Source: Paracyclopina nana (taxonomy: Eukaryota; Arthropoda; Copepoda; Cyclopoida; Cyclopettidae). Taken from it: a DNA stretch of 64,000 bases. The notes beneath the pieces were generated by a model. That model was not told the DNA's origin, ran no database searches, and worked only from the letters and a program-made list of their open reading frames with translations. Below, piece after piece: positions 1-9,064 of this stretch; the first letter of the stretch is position 1; each line of letters opens with the position of its first letter. Where the stretch lies: contig JAGUCH010000002.1 of the NCBI GenBank assembly GCA_019096065.1, forward strand, positions 2,182,501 to 2,246,500, given 5' to 3'. The translations under genes and the position numbers were made by a program.

Positions 1-210
1 TTGATGGTTCGTAGTTACTTTGTTACTGCCTAAAGTAAGTGACGCAGTTTAACTAATAACCACCACGTGCGACTCTGACGCGGTTTTCCCCCCACCGCAC
101 CGCGCGTAAATGCAGCGCGACGCATCTCGATGCGTCAAATTCGTCCTTTTACAGGAGTGAAATTAACTGAGGCCAAACAAATCGGTGCTAACACGTAAAA
201 AGCATTCATG
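1..210. other. Left host flank of the LTR element
   Basis: Host DNA to the left of the insertion. I see no gene or conserved RNA in it. It ends with CATG (207-210), which is repeated at 45761-45764 just past the far LTR; this is the target-site duplication of the LTR element. On the other side of the insertion this sequence would continue directly into the 3' flank of the cytidine deaminase gene. Confidence 0.7.
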
Positions 211-1126
211 TGGTGTGCGACGGTCACACCCTCTGAAGCCTAGGATGGTTAGCATCGGCTTCATGGTCGCGGTACCGTTCGCAGCCTCCGGGTGCTGGCC
301 GGATGTCTACCCGCCTTGGACCCAAAGCCGCAGCCTCGGTGCTCCAACTCCGGCGAGATACATCACATGGCAAGCTTCAGTGCTGTAGACCTGTGATTGG
401 GCCTCCTACCCACGTCCTCAACGGCCTCAACAGCCTCAGACGAGGATGCATAACTGCCCAGGAAACCTCTATACAAGTTATGGTCGAACAAAGTCAAACA
501 AGGTTGTCTTATTCACTCAGCTTTTAACACCACACAAATTAATGGCAGCAAATACAAAGAAATAAGTACTGCAGTAAATATTCTTGTGGCCATCTTCTTC
601 ATGCCTCAGCACACTTTGGAGAACTTTGGTGGGACAATAGCAGGGCAGAGCTCACTCAATGGGCCATGTGCACTTGGTCCATGTCTTGTTTCTCTGAAGT
701 CCCCCATCGAACTCCCCGAGTCTTCTCCTTCTTCTCCACTCGATGCATCGCAGCAAGTTCCATCAGCTTCCATCTGCTTCTCTCCGTTATCATGCAGCTG
801 CAGGTCCTCTCTATGTAGCAGCTAGCAACTCCTCCACACAATGGCTAGCAACTTCTCCACTCAAGGTCAGGTGAATTGCCATAGGTAAGGCTCAACGCAT
901 AGGTAGTAGCAGCAGCAGCAGCAACAATCAGAGAGTTGGAGGAGATGAAAAGGTGTTTTTAAGAAAGGAGGTTTTGTGATTTTGAGGTGGTGATGTAGCG
1001 GTGAATGGGCAACCTTCCGGACTTCTGGCGGATCCACGGGCTCCACGGTTTCCTCTGGAGGGGTCCAATCAAGTCCTATTCTGGTCGTAACGTGCACCAG
1101 AGACATGATGTACTTATTGCCCATCA
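211..1126 (-). repeat. 3' LTR (916 bp)
   Basis: Direct repeat of 44845-45760 at an offset of 44634; I saw no mismatch by eye. Read on the minus strand it starts TGATGGGC and ends CACACCA, the TG...CA ends of retroviral-type LTRs. A short CAG/CTG-rich stretch lies near 908-925. Small open frames inside it are identical in both copies but have no recognisable product, so I do not call genes. A purine-rich tract abuts its minus-strand 5' side at 1127 and CATG lies beyond its other end. Confidence 0.93.
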
Positions 1127-1140
1127 TTCCCCGGCCCTAA
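1127..1140 (-). other. Polypurine tract of the LTR element
   Basis: On the minus strand the sequence directly before the 3' LTR reads TAGGGCCGGGGAA, a purine-rich run ending exactly where the LTR's TG begins. This is the usual place and make-up of the plus-strand primer of LTR retroelements. Confidence 0.7.
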
Positions 1141-1249
1141 CTTTTTCAGCTTTTGAAATAGTTTTTTAAGCTCTAAAAATATAAAAAAGGTGTCATTGAT
1201 CGCTTACATCACATTAAGGTTGATACAGTTATTATACTAACGTCGCGCC
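1141..1249 (-). other. Retroelement 3' region left of the Polinton
   Basis: A short stretch of the LTR element between the polypurine tract and the Polinton. It ends with the left copy of the Polinton target duplication CGCGCC (1244-1249). It belongs to the 3' end of the retroelement, just past the glycoprotein gene, which lies on the other side of the Polinton. Confidence 0.7.
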
Positions 1250-1705
1250 TGTTGTATAGTACCTACACCACTCTGACACAATTGCGGTAATTAGAAAGCC
1301 CCATAGTAGTGCGTGGGAACCAAAATGCACTCAGGGGTAAGTGCAATTTGCACCCTTGTGGGGGTGCAAAGGTGCAATTGCACCAAGGTGCAAAACAGGT
1401 GCTTTCTCAGGGTTGCACCATAGTTTTTAGTGCATTGCACTTTTGGTGAGGGTCAGTCACCTTGAGTTGCTACGGGGATAAAGAGCTCAAAATGGAGGAA
1501 ATAGTCAAATTTGTTGCACCCATGAATCACAAGTATGCTACTTTGGAAAGTAGACTCAACTCATTTGTCACCTGGCCCAAATACTTAATCCAAACCCCAC
1601 TTGAAATGGCCAAAGGCAAGATTTTTTACTCTGGAGTTGCCCATATTGTTTTTTGCTATTGTTGTCATTGTAAATGGGAAGATTGGATCCGGATGGTGGA
1701 TCAGC
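1250..1705. repeat. Left terminal inverted repeat, carrying the start of an IAP gene
   Basis: Reverse complement of about 23150-23604. The first 360 bp or so look identical, and similarity is weaker after that up to about 1705. It contains a stretch of short repeats of the word GTGCA (about 1323-1440), then the first part of a BIR-domain reading frame starting at 1492 on the plus strand. The same sequence in the right repeat is the 5' part of the complete IAP gene at 22769-23362, so the terminal repeat has absorbed part of a host-type gene. Confidence 0.88.
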
Positions 1706-2737
1706 TAAAAATATGGATTTTGTGATTGGGAAAATAATGGTCAAAAAGGGGTGCAACTTATGCTGTTGGTCCTTGATAATTGCTGTAAAATTGAAATGCT
1801 ACAGACTGAAAATTATGATTGATCATGCAGTTACTCCAATTTTTCCAGCAACAGGATGAGGAATGAAACAATAAGCATGGGGTTATTGATAGGAAAATCA
1901 TGAATGTAAACCAAGATGGTGATTGATTTTGCTTTCAATATGGCTGGTCAAAATCGGCACCATCAAAAGGAGGAACTTGAATGTCTCATAATTACAACAG
2001 GACAATTGTGGAGTGCACGACAGGTGTGGTCAACTGCAGGAAAACAATATACATCACCTCTTTCATTGTGTGTAATGATGATCGAGATGGGGCTGAATAA
2101 ATCATAGTTAATAACAATTTCTATTATTATTCCAATAAGCAATTCGTGAAAAATAGCCAGAGGGGTTGAATGATGATGACACCCTCATATTAGGGATTGC
2201 CACAAAGCGTAATTATGATTGAGATGGTTTTTGTATGAATTGCAAAAATTGGCAAGTGTTTTCTTCAGAAAAAGCTCTCTTCAAAGTATATGCTAGTTTT
2301 TACCTCCCTGTCATCAATTTTGAGCTAATCTCAGCTGCTTGAGTTCCCTCAGCTACAGTTTGTGTTTCAGTTCTCAGCGGAATATCGCAGTCAGCCTAAA
2401 AACTTCGTTTGAGGTAGGTGATTTTCTTGATTATAAAATTATGAAAATAACTGTTTTTTGTTTTGGAAAAACAATTTAAATGCACATTTTTGGGGGGACA
2501 TGCACAGTAGGTGAGAAAGTTGATGTCACACGACGCCAAATCGCCAAATTCTCATTTCATCTCCAATTTTTGACTTCATGATTGGACAATTTTTTCCCCA
2601 GTTATTGTAACAATTTGTGACATCATTTTGGAACCCCCTGTTGCCCCAGTACTTTTAATGGGAAAAAACTCACTTCGATGATTTAAAATGAGAAACAAAA
2701 AGATCATTTTTTTTCCACTTATAGAAATATATGAGAA
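1706..2737. other. Non-coding Polinton segment
   Basis: AT-rich stretch inside the Polinton. I see no convincing coding frame, RNA gene or repeat. The short open frames here have no recognisable domain. Confidence 0.5.
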
Positions 2738-3540
2738 AATGGAAGAATATGCCATAGTGGATGAGAGCAACAGCCATTTAGATGAATGTCCGGAGCATAG
2801 GCAGATTTTAGACTCCGTCAACAGAATGGGACAAGTGCAAAGTAAGTTCTATGATTAAATCATGATGCAAACATTTCACTCATTGTTTCACTAAGTTTAA
2901 CGGAAAAAAATTGTTGACAATTTCTGACCTCTGCGTATACGACACGGTTTGCTGTCTATTGATCTCGTTTTTTTTTCTTTATTTTCAGCTATTCACGCTG
3001 TGCTCACAAATTTGTATAACATTGGCGACTTGGCCGTTCGTGCTTATCGCTGGTATCGCCGCTGACAAGATGCTCAAGAGCAGCAGCAACATCGCAGACT
3101 GAATGAAGACGATGAGAATGACGATGATGATGACGATCAAAGGCCAGACCAGCAGCAACGACGAGGAAGAGGCCGTAGAGGCCATAGAGGCCAAAGATTT
3201 TGGAGGTTTTTGCCAGCAAGGAGGCGCAGGCAGCCTCATCAAGGACAGCAGCAACCGCAGCAAAACGTCGAGCAGCAGCAACAACAGCAGGAGCACCCAG
3301 AAGTTGATGAGCAACAACACCAATGCTGCCACCACAATGTGGCAATTCAAATTGAAGAATAGTACAACAGACAAGCTGGCAGCAAGCAATTTTCGGTGAA
3401 CTGAATCCAACAAAAGATTTGGGGGCAGAAAATCAAGCTGCAGATTTGGGACACAGCTGGCCAAGATTGGTACAGCAGCTGGCTCACGAATGCAAGAAAC
3501 CTAACAAATCCAAACTTGGTAAAAATTCAGCAATTGTTAG
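2738..3540 (+). pseudogene. Acidic, Gln/Arg-rich coding remnant in the Polinton
   Basis: Plus-strand, exon-like segments: a short N-terminal segment ending at a good GTAAGT donor near 2841, and after a pyrimidine-rich acceptor near 2988 a segment with a helical stretch, an Asp-rich run, an Arg-Gly/Arg-rich patch and long Gln runs. Composition suggests a nucleic-acid-binding or disordered regulatory protein, but I do not recognise the family. It looks broken, so I treat it as a remnant. The long minus-strand frames here are shadows of the CAG-type repeats. Confidence 0.35.
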
Positions 3541-3587
3541 CTGTCCATGTAGATGTGAACCATGCTTTTTCTCTTTTTTATTTCCCA

Positions 3588-3790
3588 GGTGATATTTCTA
3601 ATCGGTAATAAGCGTGATTTGGAAGCACAGAGAGATGTGACTTTTGAGGAAGCTCGTCAATTTGCAGAGGTGATATGGCCTCATGTTTGTCGATGCCTCT
3701 GCCAAAACTGGAGATGGGTGGTCGAAGAGGCCTTCTTGGAAACAGCCCACAAAATCTACCACAACATCCAGGGTGACAGCTTAGACCTCA
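3588..3790 (+). pseudogene. Rab14-like GTPase fragment captured in the Polinton
   Basis: The plus-strand translation contains [18 protein letters not shown] followed by E-E-A-R-Q-F-A-E, and then [16 protein letters not shown] and SLDL. [21 protein letters not shown] and AFLETAKKIYQNIQDGSLDL are characteristic of the C-terminal half of Rab14; NKRD is the G4 guanine-specificity motif. A pyrimidine-rich stretch ending in CAG directly precedes it, as if one exon with its splice acceptor had been picked up. Only part of a Rab gene is present and it is not a working GTPase. Family assignment is from memory of Rab14, not from a search. Confidence 0.7.
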
Positions 3791-4399
3791 GGCACCAGCA
3801 CTTTTTTTTGTAGCATCAAAAAGAAGCCAACTGTAAGGGCTGATGATCACCAGCAGTGTCAACAAATTAGAACTTTTCCTTCAGCATGGAGAAGCCCCAC
3901 TTTGGGCCTTTTTTTGAATTAAAAAAGCTTGTTTTAAAGACTGTTTTTGCTTGCAGCCTTCACTTATCTGCTTATTTATCCATTTTTGATAATCATGTAT
4001 GTAAATAGAAACATTAATTGAGAATAAAAGAAAAAAGATCTTTCTTGTTGTCAAATTTGAATCTGTATCATCAATTCGAATCAGTTTTGACTGCTTCCCA
4101 ATAGACATCTTAATCATAACATCAACATTGACCATGTGGATTCCTTCAGGTCTTGAAGGGCGAAAGTGGGTAGGCCGGAAAGTGAATCAAAGCTACCAGA
4201 AAAAGTACAGTCACTTCGAATAAATCGTCAATTTGGCCTTTCGATGTCAAAATGATCATGAAATCTTTCCCTACCCAAAACTTCCCATGCTTCATCACAA
4301 GTGGGCAGTGTAATGTTATGATCATGATGTCAATAACAAGCTGAAAATTGGTGCCGATTTTTCTCAGCCATTATAGCCCTTTTATAGTTGTGCCGAGGA
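3791..4399. other. Non-coding Polinton segment
   Basis: No gene seen. An AT-rich, low-information stretch between the Rab fragment and the tandem repeats. Confidence 0.5.
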
Positions 4400-5012
4400 T
4401 TTGGTGTTTTAGGTGATTGGATGGCCTTGAAAATAACCTTTTGACCTTTTTTCTGACCAACCTCATTGTGAGGATTACAAAAAGTCCAAGCACCTGATTT
4501 CAGGTGCATAAAAGCTTATTTGTTTTTCTAATTTTACAATTCTCACTGCAGAGCATGTCGCTATTATGGTGTTAAAGTTGATTGGATGGCCTTGAAAATA
4601 ACCTTTTGATCTTTTTTCTGACCAACCTCATTGGGAGGATTACAAAAAGTCCAAGCACCTGATTTCAGGTGCATAAAAGGTTATTTGTTTTTTCAAATTT
4701 TACAATTCTCACTGCAGAGCATGATGCTATTATGGTGTTTAAGTTGATTGGATGGCCTTGAAAATAACCTTTTGACCTTTTTTCTGACCAACCTCATTGT
4801 GAGGATTACAAAAAGTCCAAGCACCTGATTTCAGGTGTTGAAAAGCTTATTTGTTTTTCTAATTTTACAATCCTGTTTGGAGAGCACGTTGCTATTATGG
4901 TATTTTAGGTGACTGGATGGCCTTAAAAGTAACCTTATGACCTTTTTTCTGACCAACCTCATTGTGAGATATACAAAAAGTCCAAGCACCTGATTTCAGG
5001 TGCGTAATAGTA
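4400..5012. repeat. Tandem repeat, about 165-bp unit, four copies
   Basis: The phrase GATTGGATGGCCTTGAAAAT and its variants recurs near 4412, 4575, 4742 and 4905. Each is followed by the same sequence: TTGACCTTTTTTCTGACCAA, then a run containing AAAAAGTCCAAGCACCTGA. Units are about 165 bp. Copies differ at scattered positions; copy 4 is the most diverged. The word CAGGTGCATAAAAG also recurs near 5890, so the array probably once ran on past the foldback. Confidence 0.88.
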
Positions 5013-5016
5013 TTTT

Positions 5017-5192
5017 ACCTGCTGCTTTTCGGGACTGAGAAGGTGCGGTAAAAATTGCGTGAGTATGGTAAACATAAAACCAAGACGAATCTTTTAACCG
5101 AGCGTAGCGAGGTCAAAAGTGAGTCGAGGTTTTATGTTTACCATACGAGCGCAATTTTTACCGCACCTTCTCAGTCCCGAAAAGCAGCAGGT
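5017..5192. repeat. Foldback (near-perfect 64-bp-arm inverted repeat)
   Basis: The left arm 5017-5081 begins ACCTGCTGCTTTTCGGGACT; the right arm 5129-5192 is its reverse complement and ends AGTCCCGAAAAGCAGCAGGT. The arms are separated by about 47 bp that contain GAGCGTAGCGAGG. It interrupts the surrounding tandem array. It looks like a small non-autonomous foldback transposon (MITE) or a hairpin-forming regulatory sequence. Confidence 0.9.
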
Positions 5193-5671
5193 ACAAATTT
5201 TATGCACTTAAACCGAATTTCCAAGTGAGTAATGAACTTGCCGAAATCAAGCGCAATTTCATAAGGGGCCGTGAACTTAAGGCATGCCGATTCCTTGGTG
5301 GGAATTGCTCAGAGATCTGAAACTTTGCATAGCTATAGAAATGTGGAATCCAAGCATGACTTAAAAGTAACTTTTTTCCAAAAACGCAATATATTAGGAA
5401 ATAAATTAATTATCAATTTAGCGTGTTTTCTGAAATAATCCAGAGATGGCTCTGCTATCTAGAAACATTGCTCCCCTCTTTAGCCTGATCAAGAACTACA
5501 AACCATAACAAAGTAGCTGAGCGACTGCCTAACACCTAACAGTAAGCAGAGGCAGCAGTAGTGAAAAAGTGAAAAATCATTGGAAAAATGGATTGAAGAG
5601 GCCAAGAAAACTACAGCGGCCTCGGAAACGTCAGGTATCCCTGCTTATGACAAGTACTTGACCAAGTTGGT
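5193..5671. other. Non-coding Polinton segment
   Basis: No gene recognised; an AT-rich segment between the foldback and the 40-bp tandem repeat. Confidence 0.5.
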
Positions 5672-5825
5672 AAAAAGTAACCCTAGGGTTCTCATTTACC
5701 ATTTACTAAGTAAAAAGTAACCCTAGGGTTCGCATTTACCATTTACTAAGTAAAAAGTAACCCTAGGGTTCGCATTTACCATTTACTAAGTAAAAAGTAA
5801 CCCTAGGGTTGTCATTTACTTCATA
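5672..5825. repeat. 40-bp tandem repeat with AACCCTAGGGTT core
   Basis: Nearly four copies of a 40-bp unit, TAAAAAGTAACCCTAGGGTT followed by CGCATTTACCATTTACTAAG; single-base variants occur in the first and last copies. The core AACCCTAGGGTT is a perfect 12-bp palindrome. Function unknown; a binding-site array is one possibility. Confidence 0.92.
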
Positions 5826-6020
5826 GCGCATCGGTAGTGCAAAAAAGCTGAGTCAACCGGCAAAGTGAATTACTCACGAGGAAATTCGGTTTACAGTGCG
5901 TAAAAGCTTATTTGTTTATCTGCTTTTACAATCCTGACTGCGAGAGAGTTCGACGCAGCGCTTTGCAGGAAAGCTGAACAAATTGAGCCAATGGAGCCGC
6001 GCTAATTATCCTGAATTTAC

Positions 6021-6030
6021 CTATAAATAG
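6021..6030 (+). promoter_or_regulatory. TATA box of the MBD gene
   Basis: CTATAAATAG lies 97 bp before the ATG at 6118 and is followed about 25 bp later by TCAGCACCATTCC, a plausible initiator. It is a near-consensus TATA box in front of a gene in an element that also encodes a TBP-like protein. Confidence 0.6.
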
Positions 6031-6117
6031 TCGGTATCACAGAGTGTCAGCACCATTCCAAATTTGGAATTTCATCTGTCAATTTCAACTGGCACAACAA
6101 TAAGAAGGAGGCTAAAC

Positions 6118-6687
6118 ATGGAAGCTACCAACAACCAAACCATGCAACATGAAGGTAAGAAAGACTATAATATTCTTTGGGGGCTTATGGCAATCGGCCA
6201 ATTTCTATGTGACATTTAGATAAACAAAACATTCAAGGAGAAATAGAGTATATTGTATGATAGTTTTTTTATTAGCTCCAGATTTTTTGTTGCTTATTGC
6301 ACCCCTTATTTTTTTTTAGAGCAAAGTGTAGTTGTAAGCCCAGGGTGGCGGAAAATTATCCGTTGGAGGCAATCAGGCAAGAGCTGTGGCAAGCCTGATT
6401 TGTACTTGATCACTCCCACTGGGAAAAAGCTTCGTTCAAGCATTGAATTGATGAAGTTTATAAGTGAACACAAGCTTTTTCATATTGATCCCAATTTGGT
6501 CAACTTTAAAATGGGAGATTTGGCGATGAAAGGAAAATTGACAAAACAAGAAGAGTTTACAAAATTCATAAGAACTAAAGGAGCATTTCAACCCTCTTAC
6601 TCTTTTAAGAAGAGTAATGTAAAAAACAGTGGCAGCAAGAAATCTAAGCAACATATTGAGCAACAAAGCAACCAATCGGAGAAATAG
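6118..6687 (+). CDS. Methyl-CpG-binding domain (MBD) protein, two exons
   Basis: Exon 1 is 6118-6154 and exon 2 is 6320-6687, joined over a GT-AG intron with a long pyrimidine run before its TAG; the product is 134 aa. Residues about 20-75 form an MBD: PGW near the start, then an Arg-rich loop with QSGKSCGKPDLYLITPTGKK, then LRSSIELMKFI and DPNLVNF. This lines up with MeCP2/MBD2-type domains (PxGW...SGxSxGKxDVYxxxPxGKxFRSxxxL...DxxxFDF), including the DNA-contacting R-x-SG-x-S and the K-x-D-x-Y stretch. The rest is a Lys/Ser/Gln-rich tail. MBDs read methylated CpG in host chromatin. Sitting inside a Polinton, it could target element DNA, block silencing, or bias integration; those roles are inference. 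Capture from the host is the likely origin. Confidence 0.85.
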
Positions 6688-6971
6688 TACCTAGCTTCGT
6701 AAATGAGATTGACATGCATGTATCCCCACCAAATAAAGAAAAATAGAGTTTCGTCAGATCTTCTTTGTTTACTTCAATGTATCTTTATTGCACCCCATTT
6801 TTTATTTTTTTTAACTTGGTCTTTTTTTTTTTGGCCTGCAAAGCTTAGTCAAATATTTGGCGCAAAAAAAAGCCATGTTCTGGCAAATTTGCCGAAAAAA
6901 ATGAGCTGATGAGTTTCTCAACTAATTGTCATGAATCTATAAAAAAATGGCCTGGAAAAAAACAACCTTTT
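6688..6971. other. Short intergenic stretch
   Basis: AT-rich and T-run-rich, between the convergent MBD gene and the 281-aa gene. No gene seen; it probably holds the 3' ends of both. Confidence 0.5.
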
Positions 6972-7817
6972 TTATTTATATTTTATGATAACTTTGACAA
7001 AAGGTGCACTATTGCCGATGCTGGACATTCTACCCCTTTTGCACTGAAACATGTTTAAAGGGCACAATTCCGGATTTCCATGGGCAGACGGTAGGGCTTT
7101 TCTGATGCAGCAAAGCTTGAACTTCCTCTCTAAAGGATCTGCTTCATTATTGGCCAAAGTTAGAAAGGTATGATGCCTCAAGTTTTGAATGTAGTGCAAC
7201 AGCTCGCTGCTGGATTCTCCATAGCAGAGTAGCGTTTCCAAGTAGGCAAAGGCTAGCTCAAAGTATCGATGCATAATGGTGCTGTTCGCCTTGGACAAGA
7301 AGCTAGCAGCATCATCCACCAGGGCTAAAGCACCATTCACCCTGCGTGAGAATAGTTTGGGATCCTCGGAAAACACCTCCATATTTTTGAATTGATGAGT
7401 AAGAATGATCCGCTTATCAAAGCCACAAAGCCCACAGAAATCAATGACAGGGAAAAATCCCACCAGCCAAAATTCCAAGGCCTCCTGTGCATGCTCCGTA
7501 GGAAACAGGCGTCCATGATAGTATCGCATGCTGGTTAGCATCCATGCAACTCGATTTGCAATCTCCAGCCTTTTAAAAGCATTGAAGAGTGGCCTCATTT
7601 CTCTGCATCCTCTAGCCAGCCTCTTCATGACATGGTTGTGAGGGGAGTTGTTGCCTTCAATCAAATCCACGGATAGAGCAAGTAAGGCGTTAAGATAGTG
7701 GTGGAGTAGCTGGAGGGTCAAGTGAGCATCCAGTTGGCCAAGGAAATGCTGCATCAGCACCAATACCTTGATCGCCTCTTGCCAATATGAGAACAGGTGA
7801 TTCGCTCGGGACGCCAT
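6972..7817 (-). CDS. Unknown Polinton protein, 281 aa
   Basis: ATG at 7817, one open frame. It is mainly alpha-helical by composition (long Leu/Ala/His-rich segments, several RxxL repeats), has no signal peptide or membrane span, and holds scattered Cys (VIDFCGLCGF, LCCIRK) but no clear zinc motif. I do not recognise a family. Its place at the edge of the gene-dense half, divergent from the 178-aa gene, suggests an accessory structural or regulatory Polinton product. A T-rich intron-like stretch lies upstream near 7910-8010. Confidence 0.55.
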   Translation of the reverse strand: MASRANHLFSYWQEAIKVLVLMQHFLGQLDAHLTLQLLHHYLNALLALSVDLIEGNNSPHNHVMKRLARGCREMRPLFNAFKRLEIANRVAWMLTSMRYYHGRLFPTEHAQEALEFWLVGFFPVIDFCGLCGFDKRIILTHQFKNMEVFSEDPKLFSRRVNGALALVDDAASFLSKANSTIMHRYFELAFAYLETLLCYGESSSELLHYIQNLRHHTFLTLANNEADPLERKFKLCCIRKALPSAHGNPELCPLNMFQCKRGRMSSIGNSAPFVKVIIKYK

Positions 7818-8062
7818 TGGTGAATGAATGCATTGAGGGGGGTGGGGGGGTGGGTGGGGTGAAATTGCTTTCTCATTATGCTCCGCTTACTTAACTGCTG
7901 TTGGTCCCTCGGCTTTCTTTTTTTGTGCACCACCGTTAACTTTTTTTTTGCCCCACTTCTATTTGCATATATTTTTGGCACCTCTCTCTTTTTTTGGTAG
8001 ATGAATTTTTTCAACTTTTTTGGCATACCGCTTTTGGCCGAGGCCTTAACCGTGGCTCGGTA

Positions 8063-8599
8063 ATGCCCTACATCAAAGGCGAGCATGAAAAATACTTTGA
8101 GGTGAAGCTGAATGAATGGATCCATTTGCCGGCTCCGACTTACTGGGGTGGCAGATACACTGCCTACGTAACAGAGGTTCAAGATCCAAACTACTACTCA
8201 CTAAGCCAGGGTCCAATAAGAATGGTGGGCAGCAGAGACTCGCCACTCGAGGCGCAAGCTGTTTTGAGGATTGACCATCCATCTTGCGAAGCTTTTCAAA
8301 TCAAAGAGGGGCACGCCCACATTGCCGTGGGTGTGAGTTACGATGAAGCTACTCCTTATATGAGGGTCAAGTTTAGAAAATTGTCCCGATTTCCCCATTG
8401 GGAATTGGTGGTAAGAAGAGGCAATGTGGGCATCATTGCCAAGTATCCCATCCGTGTCGTGGAGCAAGTGTTGACAAAAGAAGCCATGATCGATGATGTC
8501 CTCAATCAAGTGTTAGTGCCACGGTTGGAGCGATTGACGGAGGCCCAGCTGCTAGACCTTCAAGCTAGAATGAACCAACCCGACTTTAGCTGGCTGTAA
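8063..8599 (+). CDS. Unknown Polinton protein, about 178 aa
   Basis: The open frame reaches back to 7994, but the first ATG is at 8063. Beta-rich composition: aromatic-rich N-terminal part (KYFEVKLNEWIHLPAPTYWG), repeated hydrophobic-strand patterns in the middle, and a helical C-terminal segment (DDVLNQVLVPRLERLTEAQL). I do not recognise it with confidence; a minor virion protein is one option given the small frames beside it. A pyrimidine-rich tract ending TAG lies just upstream (about 7985-8001), so a first exon may precede it. Confidence 0.5.
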   Translation: MPYIKGEHEKYFEVKLNEWIHLPAPTYWGGRYTAYVTEVQDPNYYSLSQGPIRMVGSRDSPLEAQAVLRIDHPSCEAFQIKEGHAHIAVGVSYDEATPYMRVKFRKLSRFPHWELVVRRGNVGIIAKYPIRVVEQVLTKEAMIDDVLNQVLVPRLERLTEAQLLDLQARMNQPDFSWL

Positions 8600-8791
8600 C
8601 AATTCAATCAGGAGGGGGGGAGGGGAAAGGGGCATAGAGAAACAATAAAACAACAACTTTGCCTACTTTTGCCCTCTACTTTTTTAACGCAAAAAAGGGT
8701 GGTTTTACGTTTTTTTAATGCCTAAATTGTATTTTTTTGCTTCCCCTAGATTATCCTAAGGCTCAACCCACGCGGGATATGGAAGCAAGCC

Positions 8792-9064
8792 ATGATGAAG
8801 AGGCCCCACCTCTCACTCGATGCATCACCCAGGCGCCCTACCGCCGCCAAGAGGAGGAGGAAGAGGAAGAAGGCGGCGCCGGCGCGGCGGCCCGCCTCAG
8901 CAGCAGCAGCGTGCCGGCGCGGAGGCGGCGCCCGGCCGCGGCGGGCATCCCAGCGGCGGCGACGGCGGCGGCGCGGGAAATTGACGAAGAAGGCATCCGC
9001 CAGCTTCTCAGACAATGTCCTGAGCCAAGTTTTGGCGAGGCTTCGCCTCGAGGGCCATCTATAA
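8792..9064 (+). CDS. Small, very basic protamine-like protein (90 aa)
   Basis: ATG at 8792. It is extremely rich in Arg, Lys and Ala, with runs such as KRRRKRKK and RRRRRRRGKLTKK, and ends in a short helix (DNVLSQVLARLRLEG). It resembles DNA-condensing core proteins of adenovirus type (pVII/pX) or protamines in composition only. The local GC content is much higher than in the neighbours. Its stop overlaps the start of the next frame in TAATG (9062-9066), suggesting reinitiation or coupled translation. A role in packing element DNA is inference. Confidence 0.6.
   Translation: MMKRPHLSLDASPRRPTAAKRRRKRKKAAPARRPASAAAACRRGGGARPRRASQRRRRRRRGKLTKKASASFSDNVLSQVLARLRLEGHL

Noticed and set aside
303-527. 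Open frames inside the LTR, identical at 44937-45161
   Set aside because: They occur in both LTRs only because the LTRs are identical. No domain, odd composition, and no support as proteins.
211-1126. The 916-bp repeats as a segmental duplication
   Set aside because: TG...CA ends, a matching 4-bp flank, primer site and polypurine tract in the right places show they are LTRs.
1462-1491. Upstream start of the IAP frame (and at 23392)
   Set aside because: The codon there is TTG; the first ATG in frame is 30 bases later, so I start the gene there.
2985-3464. Long Leu/Val-rich minus-strand frame
   Set aside because: It is the shadow of CAG/CAA repeats on the other strand; the plus strand has the exon-like structure.
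5700-5712. Telomere sequence from AACCCTAGGG
   Set aside because: Only short palindromic cores within a longer unit, no run of telomeric repeats.
5672-5825. CRISPR array
   Set aside because: Copies abut as plain 40-bp tandem units, with no unique spacers, in a eukaryotic element.
8737-9063. Extended N-terminal part of the frame at 8737
   Set aside because: The overlapping Lys/Arg-rich frame at 8792 has an ATG and a sensible start-stop arrangement; the Glu-run frame is its shadow.
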